A stretch of DNA of 64,000 bases from Roseibacillus persicicus (GTDB lineage: Bacteria; Verrucomicrobiota; Verrucomicrobiia; Verrucomicrobiales; Akkermansiaceae). The number at the start of each line of letters is the position of its first letter. Positions within the stretch are counted from its first letter, which is position 1. Where the stretch lies: assembly GCF_014651675.1 (NCBI RefSeq), contig NZ_BMXI01000012.1, positions 62,001 through 126,000 on the forward strand, in the 5' to 3' direction. The position numbers were made by a program, and so were the translations under genes. Of the stretch, positions 57,064 to 64,000 are shown piece by piece. The notes beneath the pieces are model-generated. The model was not told the origin of the DNA. It made no database searches and saw only the letters and a program-made list of their open reading frames with translations.

Positions 57064-57589
57064 TGCTAAACGGTTCTTTACAGATAGCTTCTTCACACAT
57101 CGAAAGTTGGGTTAGGCTTTCTAAGTTCAAGGCAATCAGTAGACAACCCTAATCAGTCTCTTCGTCACAAATTGAACTGAAAAGGAATGTCATTCCGAGG
57201 AACCTACTGAATTTCTCCGAGGTGTCTAACAGATTTTTTTGTCTGTGTTCTAGGGGGATGCACGGCCCGATCGGAGCAAAGTAAGAAGTCATCATCCCTC
57301 AAACCGGACGACTCCCCTCGAATTTCATAAAATTGCTTATTAAAAATATTTTCCCTCATTAGCAAAGAATCGAAGAACTATACTTGCTTGAATTATGAAT
57401 AAACTTCAGGGAGCACACAAAACTCGCTCATAAGATAGGCCATTTCCCTCCTGCCCGACCTTTTCCGCCTCCCAAAACAAGGACCAAAACACCCCTCACC
57501 CACCCCGCCGACAGCCAGGGAGACATCGCTTCTCTTGACCACAGTCTTCCCTGCATTCAGAAAAAAAGAGTCACCTGCAGAGAATCCCC
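57064..57589. other. Long gene-free leader region before rpmI
   Basis: About 525 nt with no credible gene, AT-rich at 57330-57370. infC, which often precedes rpmI, is not here. A small T-run hairpin (AACAGA/TCTGT around 57227-57246) is visible. I see no clear L20-type autoregulatory structure, though fold comparison would be needed. Confidence 0.4.
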
Positions 57590-57627
57590 TTGATCTTCCA
57601 CAAGAAATCCCTAGTTTCCGCCGCCCC
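57590..57627 (+). promoter_or_regulatory. rpmI promoter with C-rich discriminator, almost leaderless
   Basis: TTGATC (57590-57595), 16-nt spacer, TAGTTT (57612-57617), then CCGCCGCCCC running directly into the ATG. The predicted leader is only a few bases. The block CCCTAGTTTCCGCCGCCC is nearly repeated before rpsP (58511-58527). Confidence 0.5.
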
Positions 57628-57843
57628 ATGGCAAGAACATCTGGCAAAGCCAAAACCCGCAAAGCAGTCGCTAAACGATTCAAAGTGACTGGCTCGGGCA
57701 AGATCTTGCGCCGCAAGCAGGGTAAACGTCACATTCTTACGAAGAAATCTCGTAAGCGTAAGCGTTCACTCGGCAAAGCAGTGTTGGCTGATGAGACTAA
57801 TCTCAAGGCCATTCGCGAGAACCTGCCCTTCGGGAAACGATAG
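57628..57843 (+). CDS. rpmI: 50S ribosomal protein L35 (bL35)
   Basis: A 71-residue, very basic protein with KAKTRKAVAKRFKVTGSGKI and the RHILTKKSRKRKRSLGKA core of bL35. The ATG at 57628 is set by this conserved start (MARTSGKAKTRKA); the open frame extends 31 codons upstream without support. rplT follows after 100 nt. Confidence 0.95.
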   Translation: MARTSGKAKTRKAVAKRFKVTGSGKILRRKQGKRHILTKKSRKRKRSLGKAVLADETNLKAIRENLPFGKR

Positions 57844-57943
57844 ATAGGAATCCCCCGCGCCGCCTGTTTCCGATGGAAACCGAATAAACGAGACGGCCGG
57901 GGACGAACAAACACAAACCGTTTATTCAAGTAGAAAATAACAA

Positions 57944-58315
57944 ATGCCAAGAGCTACAAATGGACCAGCTTCCCGGAAACGTCGGAAACGCGTATTATTG
58001 CGCGCCAAGGGTTTTCGCGGCTTCCGCTCCAAACTGTTTCGCTATGCCAAAGACGCTGTCTACAAGGCACGTCAGTATGAGTATCGCGACCGCAAAAAAC
58101 GCAAAGGGCAATTCCGTCGTCTTTGGATCCAGCGTATCAATGCTGGCACCCGGGCACAGGGATTGACCTACTCCCGCTTTATTGAGGGATTGAATGCTTC
58201 CAACATCGCAGTGGACCGCAAGGTTCTCGCCGACCTCGCGGTCAACGATATCGACGCCTTCAATACTTTTTGCGACGCGGCCAAACAAGGTCTCGAACAA
58301 AAAGCAGCTAAATAG
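57944..58315 (+). CDS. rplT: 50S ribosomal protein L20 (bL20)
   Basis: The 123-residue protein shows MPRATNGPASRKRRKRVLLRAKGFRGFRSKLFRYAKDAVYKARQYEYRDRKKRKGQFRRLWIQRINAGTR, the family's conserved N-terminal helix and core. bL20 binds 23S rRNA early in 50S assembly and often represses its own mRNA. The transcript ends in the terminator at 58411. Confidence 0.97.
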   Translation: MPRATNGPASRKRRKRVLLRAKGFRGFRSKLFRYAKDAVYKARQYEYRDRKKRKGQFRRLWIQRINAGTRAQGLTYSRFIEGLNASNIAVDRKVLADLAVNDIDAFNTFCDAAKQGLEQKAAK

Positions 58316-58410
58316 GCTGCCCTGAAGGCTCCTTTTGCCTTATTCTAGAAATCTAACATCTCGTCGACCGGCCGACCGCACACACTAAGTCGGACAACGA
58401 GATTTGAAAA

Positions 58411-58440
58411 GAGCCACCAATTATGGTGGCTCTTTTTCTC
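58411..58440 (+). terminator. rpmI-rplT terminator
   Basis: GAGCCACC (58411-58418) pairs with GGTGGCTC (58425-58432), extended by AAAA/TTTT, with a 6-base loop and TTTTTCTC tail. Confidence 0.88.
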
Positions 58441-58489
58441 TCCGGATGTCACAACCCGGATATAAATCACTCCTCCCGCAAAATTTAAC

Positions 58490-58527
58490 TTGGCAAAGCG
58501 CAGCTATTCCCCCAAGTTCCGCCGCCC
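58490..58527 (+). promoter_or_regulatory. rpsP promoter region
   Basis: TTGGCA (58490-58495), 17-nt spacer, CAAGTT (58513-58518) followed by CCGCCGCCCA. The -10 is poor, but the block CCCAAGTTCCGCCGCCC matches the one before rpmI with one change and one base gap. Confidence 0.35.
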
Positions 58528-58541
58528 ACAAAAGAACAGAT

Positions 58542-58796
58542 ATGGTAGCACTCAGACTGACTCGCAAAGGCTCGAAAGACCGTCCCTATTACAAGATCGT
58601 AGCCATCGATAGCCGTGACCGTCGCGACGGGCGTCCTATCGAGCAAGTTGGCACATACAACCCCATGGAAGAAGGTGTGAACTACACCATCGACTTGGAA
58701 AAGACCGACAAATGGCTTTCGAATGGCGCCCAGCCATCCGAAACCGTGAACAGCATCATTCGCAAAGCCCGCAAGGCAGCGAAGGCTAGCGCTTAA
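58542..58796 (+). CDS. rpsP: 30S ribosomal protein S16 (bS16)
   Basis: An 84-residue protein: [41 protein letters not shown] is the standard S16 N-terminus, and the body and basic tail fit. The ATG at 58542 is set by this conserved start; an earlier in-frame start has no support. It stands alone, without the rimM-trmD-rplS genes that often follow it, and ends at the terminator at 58845. Confidence 0.96.
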   Translation: MVALRLTRKGSKDRPYYKIVAIDSRDRRDGRPIEQVGTYNPMEEGVNYTIDLEKTDKWLSNGAQPSETVNSIIRKARKAAKASA

Positions 58797-58844
58797 GCAC
58801 CTCTTTTACACTTCCATCGGTCCATCCGACCATGGAGCCTCATA

Positions 58845-58874
58845 TCGGCCCATTCGAACGGGTCGATTTTTTTT
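58845..58874 (+). terminator. rpsP terminator
   Basis: TCGGCCC (58845-58851) pairs with GGGTCGA (58860-58866; one G-U pair) over an 8-base loop, followed by eight T. The T-run covers an earlier in-frame TTG, which supports placing the next gene's start at 58927. Confidence 0.85.
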
Positions 58875-58926
58875 GCCTTGCGACCTAGCCGCAGACCCCA
58901 ATCTGTGGAATCACTTCTCCCAGCTC

Positions 58927-60180
58927 ATGACTCCAACCTCACTCGCCCTTCTCATCGTCATCGCTCTGTTCCTCTTGTGGAAACTCGACTTCATCGCGAG
59001 CCTACTGACGCTCAAGAACCTTCAGCCAGCTCTTCCTGAAGAGTTTGCTGATGTTTGGGACGAAGAAAAGTATGCTGAGTCTTTGGCCTACGAACGGGCC
59101 GGGGCCCAGTTTGGAATCGTCTCCTCCATCGTTTCCCTGACCGGCCTACTTGCCTTCTGGTTCGCGGGTGGCTTTGGGCTCATTGACGTTTGGGTTCGCT
59201 CCTTCGAGCTTTCCCCGATCTGGACCGGCATCTTCTACATTGGGGTCATCTTCCTACTCAGCACCCTTCTCTCGCTTCCCTTCGACATTTATCACACCTT
59301 CGTTTTGGAAGAAAAGTTTGGCTTCAACAAGACCACCCCGGCCACCTTCATTGGCGATCAAATCAAAGGCCTTGTATTGGCAGCCCTCCTCGGCATCCCC
59401 CTAATCGCCCTAATCCTCTGGCTCTTCAACTCCTTCCCCAACGCCTGGATTTACGCTTGGCTCGCCACCACCGCCTTCTCGCTCTTAATTCAATTTCTCG
59501 CCCCATCTCTCATTCTCCCCCTTTTCAACAAGTTCACCCCGATGGAAGACGGGGAGCTCAAATCAGCAATCGAAGCGATGGCTGCCAAATGCGACTTTCC
59601 CCTCGCCGGACTCTTCGTCATCGACGGCTCCAAGCGCTCCACGAAGTCAAACGCCTATTTTACCGGCTTCGGCAAAACCAAGAAAATTGCTCTCTACGAC
59701 ACCCTGATTGAGAGCCAAAGCACCGAGGAGTTGGTCGGTGTGCTGGCGCACGAAATCGGACACTTCAAGAAGAAGCACATTATCCAACGAATCGCCATTT
59801 CCATCTTGCAGATGGCGCTCATCTTCTTCCTCCTCGGCCTTGTGACGACCGCCACCAATCCGTTCACCCAAACCCTCTTCGAGGCTTTCAAAGTGGACCA
59901 AATCTCCGTCTATGTGGGACTGGTCATCTTCTTCATCCTCTTCAAGCCAATTTCCCGGCTCATCTCAATAGGAATGAGCCTGCTTTCGAGAAAGCACGAG
60001 TTCGAGGCCGACCATTACGCAGCGACCGTTCAGGGAACTCCTGAACACCTGTCCATGGCCTTGAAAAAGCTATCCCGGAACAACCTCTCCAATCTCACTC
60101 CACACCCGCTCGAAGTCTTCCTTCACCATTCCCACCCCCCTGTCCTGCAGCGCCTGGAGGCTCTCAACAAAGAGGCATAA
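58927..60180 (+). CDS. M48-family membrane metalloprotease (Ste24-like)
   Basis: A 417-residue polytopic membrane protein with about seven hydrophobic segments. The zinc motif is HEIGHFKKKH (residues 275-279) with the third ligand Glu in EADHYA (Glu360). FNKTTPATFIGDQIKG and YFTGFGKTKKIALYDTLIE fit the Ste24/CAAX-prenyl-protease branch rather than the shorter HtpX. In bacteria it probably clears or processes membrane proteins. The ATG at 58927 leaves the first membrane helix intact. Confidence 0.93.
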   Translation: MTPTSLALLIVIALFLLWKLDFIASLLTLKNLQPALPEEFADVWDEEKYAESLAYERAGAQFGIVSSIVSLTGLLAFWFAGGFGLIDVWVRSFELSPIWTGIFYIGVIFLLSTLLSLPFDIYHTFVLEEKFGFNKTTPATFIGDQIKGLVLAALLGIPLIALILWLFNSFPNAWIYAWLATTAFSLLIQFLAPSLILPLFNKFTPMEDGELKSAIEAMAAKCDFPLAGLFVIDGSKRSTKSNAYFTGFGKTKKIALYDTLIESQSTEELVGVLAHEIGHFKKKHIIQRIAISILQMALIFFLLGLVTTATNPFTQTLFEAFKVDQISVYVGLVIFFILFKPISRLISIGMSLLSRKHEFEADHYAATVQGTPEHLSMALKKLSRNNLSNLTPHPLEVFLHHSHPPVLQRLEALNKEA

Positions 60181-60612
60181 GACACGGAAGTTAGGAACTT
60201 TGCGCCTCCGTCCCCAAGTTATTCACAATCGAATTCTACCACTTGTTGTTGGTTCTCACAAAGAGTCCAAGGAAGTTTCCGTATCCGCACCCACCATTGT
60301 GAATAAGTCGTGAATAGTTGTGGAAAAGCAAAAACAACCATCATTTAACTTATTAAAAATGAGCACCAAAGAGATGAATTCCACGCGTTTTCACACTACA
60401 AAAAAGAGCGAATAACTCTTTAATTATTTAGTTTTCCTGACTTTAACGAAATTCAGAAAACTTCTTTCTTGAGTCTTCCATCATCGCGAGGCAGAGCGGG
60501 AAACTTTCCACTCTTCACAAAGTTATTCACAAGCCGTGTGAAAAGTTAGAAGCAAGAGCGTCACCGGGAAAAAATCGCTATCCCCTTGGCAATAGGCAGG
60601 CTAATCTGGGCC
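60181..60612. other. Gene-free AT-rich region with DnaA-box cluster
   Basis: The 432 nt hold no gene. Four perfect matches to TTWTNCACA are visible: TTATTCACA at 60219-60227 (+) and 60523-60531 (+), TGTGAATAA at 60298-60306 (-) and TGTGGAAAA at 60319-60327 (-). Near matches lie at 60387-60395 and 60537-60545. Between them is an AT-rich stretch (about 60330-60475). This looks like an origin-type, DnaA-titrating or DnaA-regulated region upstream of nadA. The ribosomal genes to the left run toward it and base skew does not seem to switch here, which argues against it being the chromosomal oriC. Confidence 0.45.
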
Positions 60613-61548
60613 ATGCCCGTTGCACTTGACCTCGTCGAAGACATTCTCCGCCTGAAGAAGGAGAAGAACGCCGTCATCCTCGCCCACAACTATCAGGTCG
60701 GCCCCATTCAGGATATTGCTGATTACGTCGGAGACTCTCTGGGCCTGTCCTATCAGGCGCGCGAGACCGATGCTGAGGTCATCGCCTTCTGCGGAGTGCA
60801 CTTCATGGCGGAGACTGCTAAAATTCTCAATCCTGACAAAACGGTCGTGCTGCCCGACAAGGACGCAGGCTGCTCGCTGGAGCAGGCCTGCCCCGCAGAC
60901 CAACTGGAAGCCTACCTGAAGGAGAACGAGGACAAAAACTACTACGTCATCGCCTACATCAATTGTTCGGCAGGGGTAAAGGCTCTTTGCCACGTGATCT
61001 GCACTTCCGGCAACGCTCCCCTCATCGTCGAAAAAGCTCCCGCCGACCGCCCTATCCTTTTCGTTCCCGATGCCAATTTGGGTCAGTGGGTAATGGAGCA
61101 AACTGGCCGCCAGATGGATCTCTGGCAGGGCTCGTGTTATGTGCACGTCGAGTTCACCCGTGACTCGATTCACAAAATCAAAGAAGAATATCCCGACGCC
61201 CTCGTGGTCGCCCACCCCGAGTGCACCCAGGCAGTGCGACTGCTTGCGGACGAAGTTTGCTCGACGGAGAAAATGATTCACTTCTGCAAGTCCGCACCTT
61301 CTGACAACATCATCGTGGTAACCGAGTCAGGGATGCTGCATCGCCTGCGGAAAGAATGTCCGGATAAGAACCTCATTGCTGGACCTACCGACAACTGCGC
61401 TTGCGCCGACTGCCGCTACATGAAGATGAACACCTTGGAAAAACTGCACTCCTGCCTTGAAAATCTCTCTCCCCAAGTGGAAATCCCCGAGGATGTTCGT
61501 GCCAAGGCCGAGGTTTCACTACTCCGCATGCTCGAGCAATCCCGATAG
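60613..61548 (+). CDS. nadA: Quinolinate synthase A
   Basis: A 311-residue 4Fe-4S enzyme that makes quinolinate from iminoaspartate and dihydroxyacetone phosphate in NAD synthesis. It shows LAHNYQVGPIQDIADYVGDSLGLSYQA, GVHFMAETAKILNPDKTVVLPDKDAGCS, INCSAGVKALCHVICTS, HPECTQ and DNCACADCRYMKMNTLEKL, with the cluster cysteines present. The ATG at 60613 fits the family start. nadB and nadC are not adjacent. Confidence 0.97.
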   Translation: MPVALDLVEDILRLKKEKNAVILAHNYQVGPIQDIADYVGDSLGLSYQARETDAEVIAFCGVHFMAETAKILNPDKTVVLPDKDAGCSLEQACPADQLEAYLKENEDKNYYVIAYINCSAGVKALCHVICTSGNAPLIVEKAPADRPILFVPDANLGQWVMEQTGRQMDLWQGSCYVHVEFTRDSIHKIKEEYPDALVVAHPECTQAVRLLADEVCSTEKMIHFCKSAPSDNIIVVTESGMLHRLRKECPDKNLIAGPTDNCACADCRYMKMNTLEKLHSCLENLSPQVEIPEDVRAKAEVSLLRMLEQSR

Positions 61549-61560
61549 GAACGGCCTCCC

Positions 61561-62388
61561 TTAACCAAAGAGCTCCATCACCACCTGCCCCGTTGCTTCG
61601 TCTACCGACAACGCGACGGGCGCGGGCTCCGCTACCGGCATCCATCCGGTCACCTCTGTTTGGGAGGCTACCCGGACTTCTCGGAGACCCAGCTCTTCAA
61701 ACACCTTGCTGGCTACCTGAGCGTGGTTGCAGTCCTTGCTGAGATGCCCAAGCACAACTCTTTCCAGTCCCGAGGACTGAAGTTCCCGCGCAAGGTCTCG
61801 CGCCTGATGATTGGAAAGGTGACCGTGCCGCGATGAAATTCTTTGCTTTAGTGACCACGGACGGACCTCATCATCCTCGAGCATCTGGTCACAATAATTG
61901 GCTTCCAGGACCATGGCCGAGATCCCCCGCAGCCGATCAATGAGCCGGGAGCTTGCGTGACCCAAGTCAGTGACAACTCCCGCCCGCAACCCCTGATGCT
62001 CAAACAGAAACCCCACCGGGTCCACTGCATCATGGGGGATCGCAACACTCTCAACCGAAACCCCTCCGCACTCGAAGCTCTGCCCAGCAGTAAAGAGCTT
62101 CCACTGCTTCACCGAAGTCACCTTGCGAGCGAGCACCTCCTGGGTGAGCGCGGTGGCGTAGACCGGAACTTCGAACTTGCGAGAAAAGACCTCCAGACCT
62201 TTGACGTGGTCACCGTGTTCATGAGTCACAAGGATTCCGGTCAAGTCCCCGGGCTCGACGCCGAGTTCGCGCATTCGGAGGACCAGTTGCTTGGCGCTCA
62301 ATCCGGCATCTACGAGGAGACAGCCTTGCCCACTATCGAGCAAAGTCGCATTTCCCCCGCTTCCACTGCCCAACACTGCCAACCTCAT
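61561..62388 (-). CDS. MBL-fold metallo-hydrolase (YycJ/WalJ-like)
   Basis: The 275-residue protein opens MRLAVLGSGSGGNATLLDSG and carries THEHGDH (His56, His58, Asp60, His61), the metallo-beta-lactamase zinc site, with further ligands in NHQARDLAREL and GHLSKDCN. This is the YycJ-type branch, proposed to be a 5'-to-3' exonuclease or DNA-processing enzyme linked to cell division. It is convergent with nadA (12 nt gap). Confidence 0.92.
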   Translation of the reverse strand: MRLAVLGSGSGGNATLLDSGQGCLLVDAGLSAKQLVLRMRELGVEPGDLTGILVTHEHGDHVKGLEVFSRKFEVPVYATALTQEVLARKVTSVKQWKLFTAGQSFECGGVSVESVAIPHDAVDPVGFLFEHQGLRAGVVTDLGHASSRLIDRLRGISAMVLEANYCDQMLEDDEVRPWSLKQRISSRHGHLSNHQARDLARELQSSGLERVVLGHLSKDCNHAQVASKVFEELGLREVRVASQTEVTGWMPVAEPAPVALSVDEATGQVVMELFG

Positions 62389-62491
62389 GAGCCATTAGAG
62401 TAGAACGCGACCGCAATCCGCCTCAACCCTTGAGACCGTAATTCTTTCGATTTCCAGTTGGAAAAGACCAGCTCCAGTTTAAAGTCCATCC

Positions 62492-62995
62492 ATGGACACC
62501 TTTTGGGATTTTGTGAAGAGCCCGTTTGCATGGGGACTCGCTATTGGATTGGCTATTTGGTTTTTCACTTGGAAAGCCAGCATCGCGGCCAAACGCAATT
62601 TGAAAAAAGAGAATAAGCGACTCCAAGCCGAGATGCGGGATTTGGAGATGCACCTCAATACTCAGCTGAAAATCAATGCCTCGGGTAATAACTCGATCCA
62701 GGAAAAAGTAGACAACCTGAAAGAGCAAAACGAGACCTTGCGGGTCAACCTGGCTGCTTTGCAGAACAAGCCCGGCCGGAGCGAACTGCGCGCCCTTCAC
62801 ACGATGGAAACTGCGGTGCGTCTGATGCGCGAACAAGCCCCCGGTTTTGCCTCCGCATGGGAGGTTGCCCTTCGTCAGGCGGAGAACGAGTATGACGAAG
62901 CCGCTGGAGGTCTCCGAAAGCTTGTCCGCAAGGTCATCGCTCTCCCCGGGCCCGGTGAGTCGAACGAAAAGGACGACAAGCACTCCGACGACTAG
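62492..62995 (+). CDS. Membrane-anchored coiled-coil protein of unknown function
   Basis: A 167-residue protein: one N-terminal membrane helix (about 10-27), then a heptad-rich coiled coil (NLKKENKRLQAEMRDLEMHL and NSIQEKVDNLKEQNETLRVNLAALQ), and a Lys/Asp tail. No family recognised; the layout resembles small envelope scaffolds. It is divergent from the MBL gene (103 nt) and ends at a terminator. Confidence 0.75.
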   Translation: MDTFWDFVKSPFAWGLAIGLAIWFFTWKASIAAKRNLKKENKRLQAEMRDLEMHLNTQLKINASGNNSIQEKVDNLKEQNETLRVNLAALQNKPGRSELRALHTMETAVRLMREQAPGFASAWEVALRQAENEYDEAAGGLRKLVRKVIALPGPGESNEKDDKHSDD

Positions 62996-63033
62996 AAGAC
63001 CTCTTCCAGAGCCTGCCTGCAGGTTAACGAGAG

Positions 63034-63071
63034 AACCATCGGTGCGAATCGCGCTGATGGTTTTTATTTTT
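63034..63071 (+). terminator. Terminator after the coiled-coil gene
   Basis: AACCATC (63034-63040) pairs with GATGGTT (63056-63062), with additional inner pairing, followed by TTTATTTTT. Confidence 0.75.
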
Positions 63072-63345
63072 CAAGTTTCTCCCTTCTTCAAAAGATGACC
63101 GGTCGCCATTGGAAGAAAGCACTAGCTCAAACAAATCGCCCAATCACCAACAGGTCCACAGCAACAGGGGCTAGAACAGCTCCCTTGAACCTGCTTGATA
63201 AGCACGAAAAGACCTCAAACCTCATGAGGTTGAGAGAGAATACTATCCTGCGCTCTCAGCCGCCCTTCTATTCCATTTCTTTCTAGTCGAAGCCATCTCA
63301 GCTTCTTGCCCCCTGTTTGAGCCCCTACCGCCCCCCCAAAAAAAA
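63072..63345. other. Spacer with a short palindrome, no gene
   Basis: No credible gene. A perfect 14-bp palindrome AACCTCATGAGGTT lies at 63218-63231, possibly a protein site, with no gene start close by to regulate. Confidence 0.4.
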
Positions 63346-63367
63346 GACGACCCCGTTCAGGGTCGTC
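63346..63367 (-). terminator. Terminator of the Pro/Ala/Lys-rich gene
   Basis: GACGACCC (63346-63353) pairs with GGGTCGTC (63360-63367); on the minus strand a run of eight T follows, then G's. It lies 61 nt after the stop of the gene at 63429. Confidence 0.85.
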
Positions 63368-63428
63368 CTTTTGAAAAACGATGAGTTGATTTTTGCCTCA
63401 TGAGCGCTCGGCCCATGGATTCAGACTG

Positions 63429-64000
63429 CTAGTTAGCAGGTTTGGCGGCTTCGCGAAGCTTTTCGATAGCCTCTTTGGCGCGCTCCTCAGGAGTTTTTTC
63501 TGCGGCTGGCTTCTCAGAAGCCGCTGGCTCTTTCGCATCCGCGGGAGCTTGCGCAGGTTCAGCTCTGGCGGGAGCAGGAGCTTCCTTCTTCTCCTCCACT
63601 GGCTTGGGTGCCGGAGCCGGAGCCGGAGCCGGAGTCGGTTTTGCTTCTTTAGGAGCCGCTTTGGCTTCTTCCTTGGCAGGAACCTCGGCCGGCTTCACTT
63701 CTTGCTTTTTAGCTGGAGCGGGTGTCTCGGGCTTTGGTGCTGGAGTAGGCTGAGGCTCCGCTTTTTTAGGCTCTTCCTTCTTCGGCGCTGGCACAGGTTC
63801 TGCCGTTTTAGGGGCGGGAGTTGGCGCTGCCTTGGGAGCCTCAGGCTTGGGAGCAGGGGCTGGCTTTTCGACTTTAGGAGCGGGAGCGGGTTTGGCTGGC
63901 GCTGGCTTTGCTTCAGATTTTGGAGCCTCCGCCTTGGGCTTCGCCTCTTCCACCTTTGGTGCAGGCTTTTCTTCCTTGGGCGCAGGCGCTGGCTTCGGTG
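63429..64000 (-). CDS. Pro/Ala/Lys/Glu-rich low-complexity protein (N-terminus outside window)
   Basis: The frame is open to the right edge, so the start is outside. The visible 189 residues or so are almost all P, A, K and E in KPAPAPK-like repeats, including a run of Pro-Ala pairs from CCGGAG repeats. A short helical end (KTPEERAKEAIEKLREAAKPAN) closes the protein. Such linkers occur in TonB, envelope-spanning proteins, dihydrolipoamide-acyltransferase linkers or nucleoid proteins; nothing more can be said without the N-terminus. Confidence 0.8.
   Translation of the reverse strand, partial: PKPAPAPKEEKPAPKVEEAKPKAEAPKSEAKPAPAKPAPAPKVEKPAPAPKPEAPKAAPTPAPKTAEPVPAPKKEEPKKAEPQPTPAPKPETPAPAKKQEVKPAEVPAKEEAKAAPKEAKPTPAPAPAPAPKPVEEKKEAPAPARAEPAQAPADAKEPAASEKPAAEKTPEERAKEAIEKLREAAKPAN

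Noticed and set aside
60181-60612. Chromosomal oriC
   Set aside because: Listed as a DnaA-box cluster only: no dnaA, dnaN, rpmH or parAB nearby, no evident skew change, and ribosomal genes point toward it.
63218-63231. Palindrome as a regulatory operator
   Set aside because: Perfect 14-bp symmetry, but no gene start close by; chance cannot be excluded.

Overview
The window looks like chromosome of a free-living, Gram-negative member of the Verrucomicrobiota, probably the marine Verrucomicrobiaceae group (inference). Pointers are two Cys-type sulfatases, two PEP-CTERM proteins, a 15-kb gene for a surface protein built from LamG-like and chitobiase-C-terminal modules, a DUF1573 gene in an ECF-sigma operon, a lysine-rich tail on the primary sigma factor, and lpxK (an LPS outer membrane). 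I see no rRNA, tRNA, IS element, prophage or CRISPR array.

Layout. 1-1673: the 3' part of a BatD-like gene fused to a BatE-like TPR/SH3 protein. 1941-6721 (minus): an ECF sigma factor, a membrane anti-sigma protein, an unknown exported protein, DUF1573, rhodanese and GNAT genes packed as one operon, then a sulfatase. 6725-7150: a gene-free stretch with a possible small RNA. 7151-9906 (minus): zinc-ribbon protein, S20, L,D-transpeptidase and a processive glycosyltransferase. 10200-13199 (plus): dnaX without its zinc cysteines, an acyl carrier protein with an export signal, a small secretin-domain protein and YbaB. 13317-19758: second sulfatase, exo/endonuclease-like phosphatase, OsmC and a 912-residue VWA membrane protein. 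19826-25935: tandem DUF481 protein, dnaG-rpoD and recR. 25994-41708 (minus): the 4974-residue surface protein followed by a PEP-CTERM protein. 42096-45608 (plus): ilvB, ilvN, DUF2059 and tag. 45647-51389 (minus): PEP-CTERM protein, GNAT-nitrilase fusion, GIY-YIG protein, DEAD-box helicase and lpxK. 51545-56542 (plus): hemL and a large secreted metalloprotease. 57628-63000: rpmI-rplT, rpsP, M48 protease, a DnaA-box-rich spacer, nadA, an MBL hydrolase and a coiled-coil protein. 63429-64000 (minus): a Pro/Ala/Lys-rich protein running off the end.

Housekeeping functions (replication, recombination, transcription, ribosome, branched-chain amino acids, haem, NAD, lipid A) alternate with cell-surface functions (Bat/VWA machinery, sulfatases, PEP-CTERM proteins, giant adhesin-like protein, metalloprotease, outer-membrane barrel). 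No single new defence or metabolic system is obvious. The most unusual items are the exported acyl carrier protein, the BatD-BatE fusion that still carries an internal signal peptide, the giant protein with its Cys/Gly-rich core, the DnaA-box cluster before nadA, and a promoter pattern (C-rich discriminator, almost no leader) at S20, L35 and dnaX. All domain names come from reading the sequence by eye; no database search was run.
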